From: CAYNNQ01 sp051748085
GTDB taxonomy: Bacteria; Desulfobacterota; Desulfovibrionia; Desulfovibrionales; Desulfonatronovibrionaceae
Assembly: GCA_051748085.1 (NCBI GenBank)
Contig: JBNJHA010000099.1
Coordinates: forward strand, 1-6,214
DNA length: 6,214 nucleotides
Reading direction: 5' to 3'
How positions within the stretch are numbered: the first letter of the stretch is position 1; every line of letters starts with the position of its first letter. A program made the position numbers and the translations under genes. This document shows positions 5,920 through 6,214 of the stretch, in pieces. The notes under the pieces were generated by a model. It was not told where the DNA came from and made no database searches. It saw nothing but the letters and a program-made list of their open reading frames with translations.

Positions 5920-5948
5920 TCCCGGCTCAATTTTTTTCAACTCACCCC

Positions 5949-5975
5949 TAAAGTAATTTCCTCCAAGGTCGATAT
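5949..5975 (+). promoter_or_regulatory. Sigma28 (FliA/SigD) promoter of the flagellin gene
   Basis: TAAA (5949-5952), a 15-bp spacer and GTCGATAT (5968-5975) match the flagellar sigma28/SigD consensus TAAA-N15-GCCGATA(A/T) at all but one position. It lies about 57 bp before the flagellin ATG. Class III flagellar genes, flagellin above all, are the typical targets of this sigma factor. Predicted transcription start is about 5981-5984, giving a leader of roughly 50 nt. Confidence 0.88.
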
Positions 5976-5989
5976 AGAAATTAAGACCA

Positions 5990-6011
5990 CGGGCGGCAGG
6001 GAAGCCGCCTG
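5990..6011 (+). promoter_or_regulatory. Leader hairpin presenting a CsrA-type GGA motif in its loop
   Basis: Bases 5990-5997 pair with 6004-6011 (8 bp, six of them GC pairs in a row next to the loop, one G-U). The loop is AGGGAA. Loop and closing pair read CAGGGAAG (5997-6004), an exact match to the CsrA/RsmA binding motif CANGGANG, with the GGA single-stranded in the loop as CsrA prefers. No T-tract follows, so this is not a terminator. It sits in the predicted flagellin 5' UTR. The pairing is seen in the sequence; CsrA binding is inferred. Confidence 0.6.
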
Positions 6012-6017
6012 AAAAAT

Positions 6018-6025
6018 CAAGGAGG
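6018..6025 (+). promoter_or_regulatory. Flagellin Shine-Dalgarno overlapping a second CANGGANG motif
   Basis: CAAGGAGG contains a near-perfect Shine-Dalgarno (AAGGAGG, 6019-6025), 7 nt before ATG 6033. As a whole it is also an exact CANGGANG. A CsrA dimer bound here would block ribosome binding. The GGA cores of this site (6022-6024) and the hairpin site (6000-6002) are 22 nt apart, a distance one CsrA dimer can bridge. Confidence 0.65.
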
Positions 6026-6032
6026 AATTACT

Positions 6033-6214
6033 ATGTCACTGGTTATCAATCACAATTTAATGGCAATGAACTCGGCCCGCAATCTTTCAACAGCTTACTC
6101 TGACCTGGCGGGTTCTACGGAAAAACTTTCGTCCGGCCTGCGCATCAACTCCGCCGCGGACGACGCGGCCGGTCTGGCCATTCGCGAGCTCATGCGCGCG
6201 GATATCGCCTCGCT
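6033..6214 (+). CDS. fliC: Flagellin, N-terminal part (3' end outside window)
   Basis: Flagellin is exported by the flagellar type III apparatus and polymerises into the filament. The first 60 codons plus two bases are present. They show the conserved D0/D1 coiled-coil start: MSLVINHNLMAMNSARNL (1-18), then LSSGLRINSAADDAAGLAIRE, which ends near residue 53, followed by LMRADIAS. These match the flagellin N-terminal domain (Pfam flagellin_N type) with no gap or missing residue. The style is typical of Desulfovibrio-like flagellins. The gene has its own sigma28 promoter and leader, so it is independent of the housekeeping operon upstream. Flagellin rather than hook-associated protein FlgL is favoured by the N-terminal sequence. 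The central variable domain and C-terminus are not visible. Confidence 0.95.
   Translation, partial: MSLVINHNLMAMNSARNLSTAYSDLAGSTEKLSSGLRINSAADDAAGLAIRELMRADIAS

Noticed and set aside
5872..5937. Possible terminator after the DtxR-family gene: GAGCCG (5872-5877), CGGCTC (5923-5928) and T7 (5931-5937)
   Set aside because: The stem is only 6 bp with a 45-nt loop, half of it inside the coding region. The T-tract is good but no compact hairpin precedes it.

Overview
The window looks like ordinary chromosomal DNA of a motile Gram-negative bacterium. It is most likely a Desulfovibrionales-type member of the Desulfobacterota. This placement is inferred from the flagellin N-terminus (MSLVINHNLMAMNSARNL, then AADDAAGLAIRELMRAD), the bacterial-housekeeping gene order, and a DtxR-type regulator with a Cys-rich tail; no taxonomic search was possible. 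All genes read on the + strand, and no mobile elements, tRNAs, rRNAs or CRISPR arrays were seen.

Region 1 (1-5333) is a tightly packed housekeeping operon: pyrH (3' end only), frr, uppS, cdsA, dxr, rseP and tsaB. Junctions are 1 nt, 1 nt, 0 nt, 33 nt, 2 nt and an 8-nt overlap, so one transcript with translational coupling is likely. The operon links UMP supply (PyrH) and ribosome recycling (Frr) to isoprenoid precursor synthesis (Dxr), the undecaprenyl carrier lipid (UppS), phospholipid synthesis (CdsA), intramembrane proteolysis (RseP) and tRNA t6A modification (TsaB). Two start codons need correcting from a default ATG call. uppS appears to start at CTG 810, because the first ATG would remove the first beta-strand and make the catalytic Asp residue 2. 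tsaB appears to start at TTG 4602.

Region 2 (5334-5919) begins with a short AT-rich gap. It holds a possible 24-codon ORF coupled to tsaB and a strong sigma70-like promoter (TTGCCA-N17-TATACT). The promoter sits so close to the next gene that its mRNA should be leaderless or nearly so. That gene encodes a 166-aa DtxR/MntR-family metal-dependent repressor with a mixed ligand set (MntR-like Asp10, DtxR-like Cys103) and a Cys-rich tail.

Region 3 (5920-6214) is the promoter, leader and first 60 codons of a flagellin gene. It has a near-consensus sigma28 (FliA/SigD) promoter and an excellent Shine-Dalgarno. The leader carries two exact CANGGANG motifs, one presented in a GC hairpin loop and one covering the Shine-Dalgarno. 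This is the architecture expected of a CsrA-repressed flagellin mRNA (the CsrA-FliW circuit known from Bacillus hag) and is the most interesting regulatory signal in the window. I did not find an undescribed multi-gene system.
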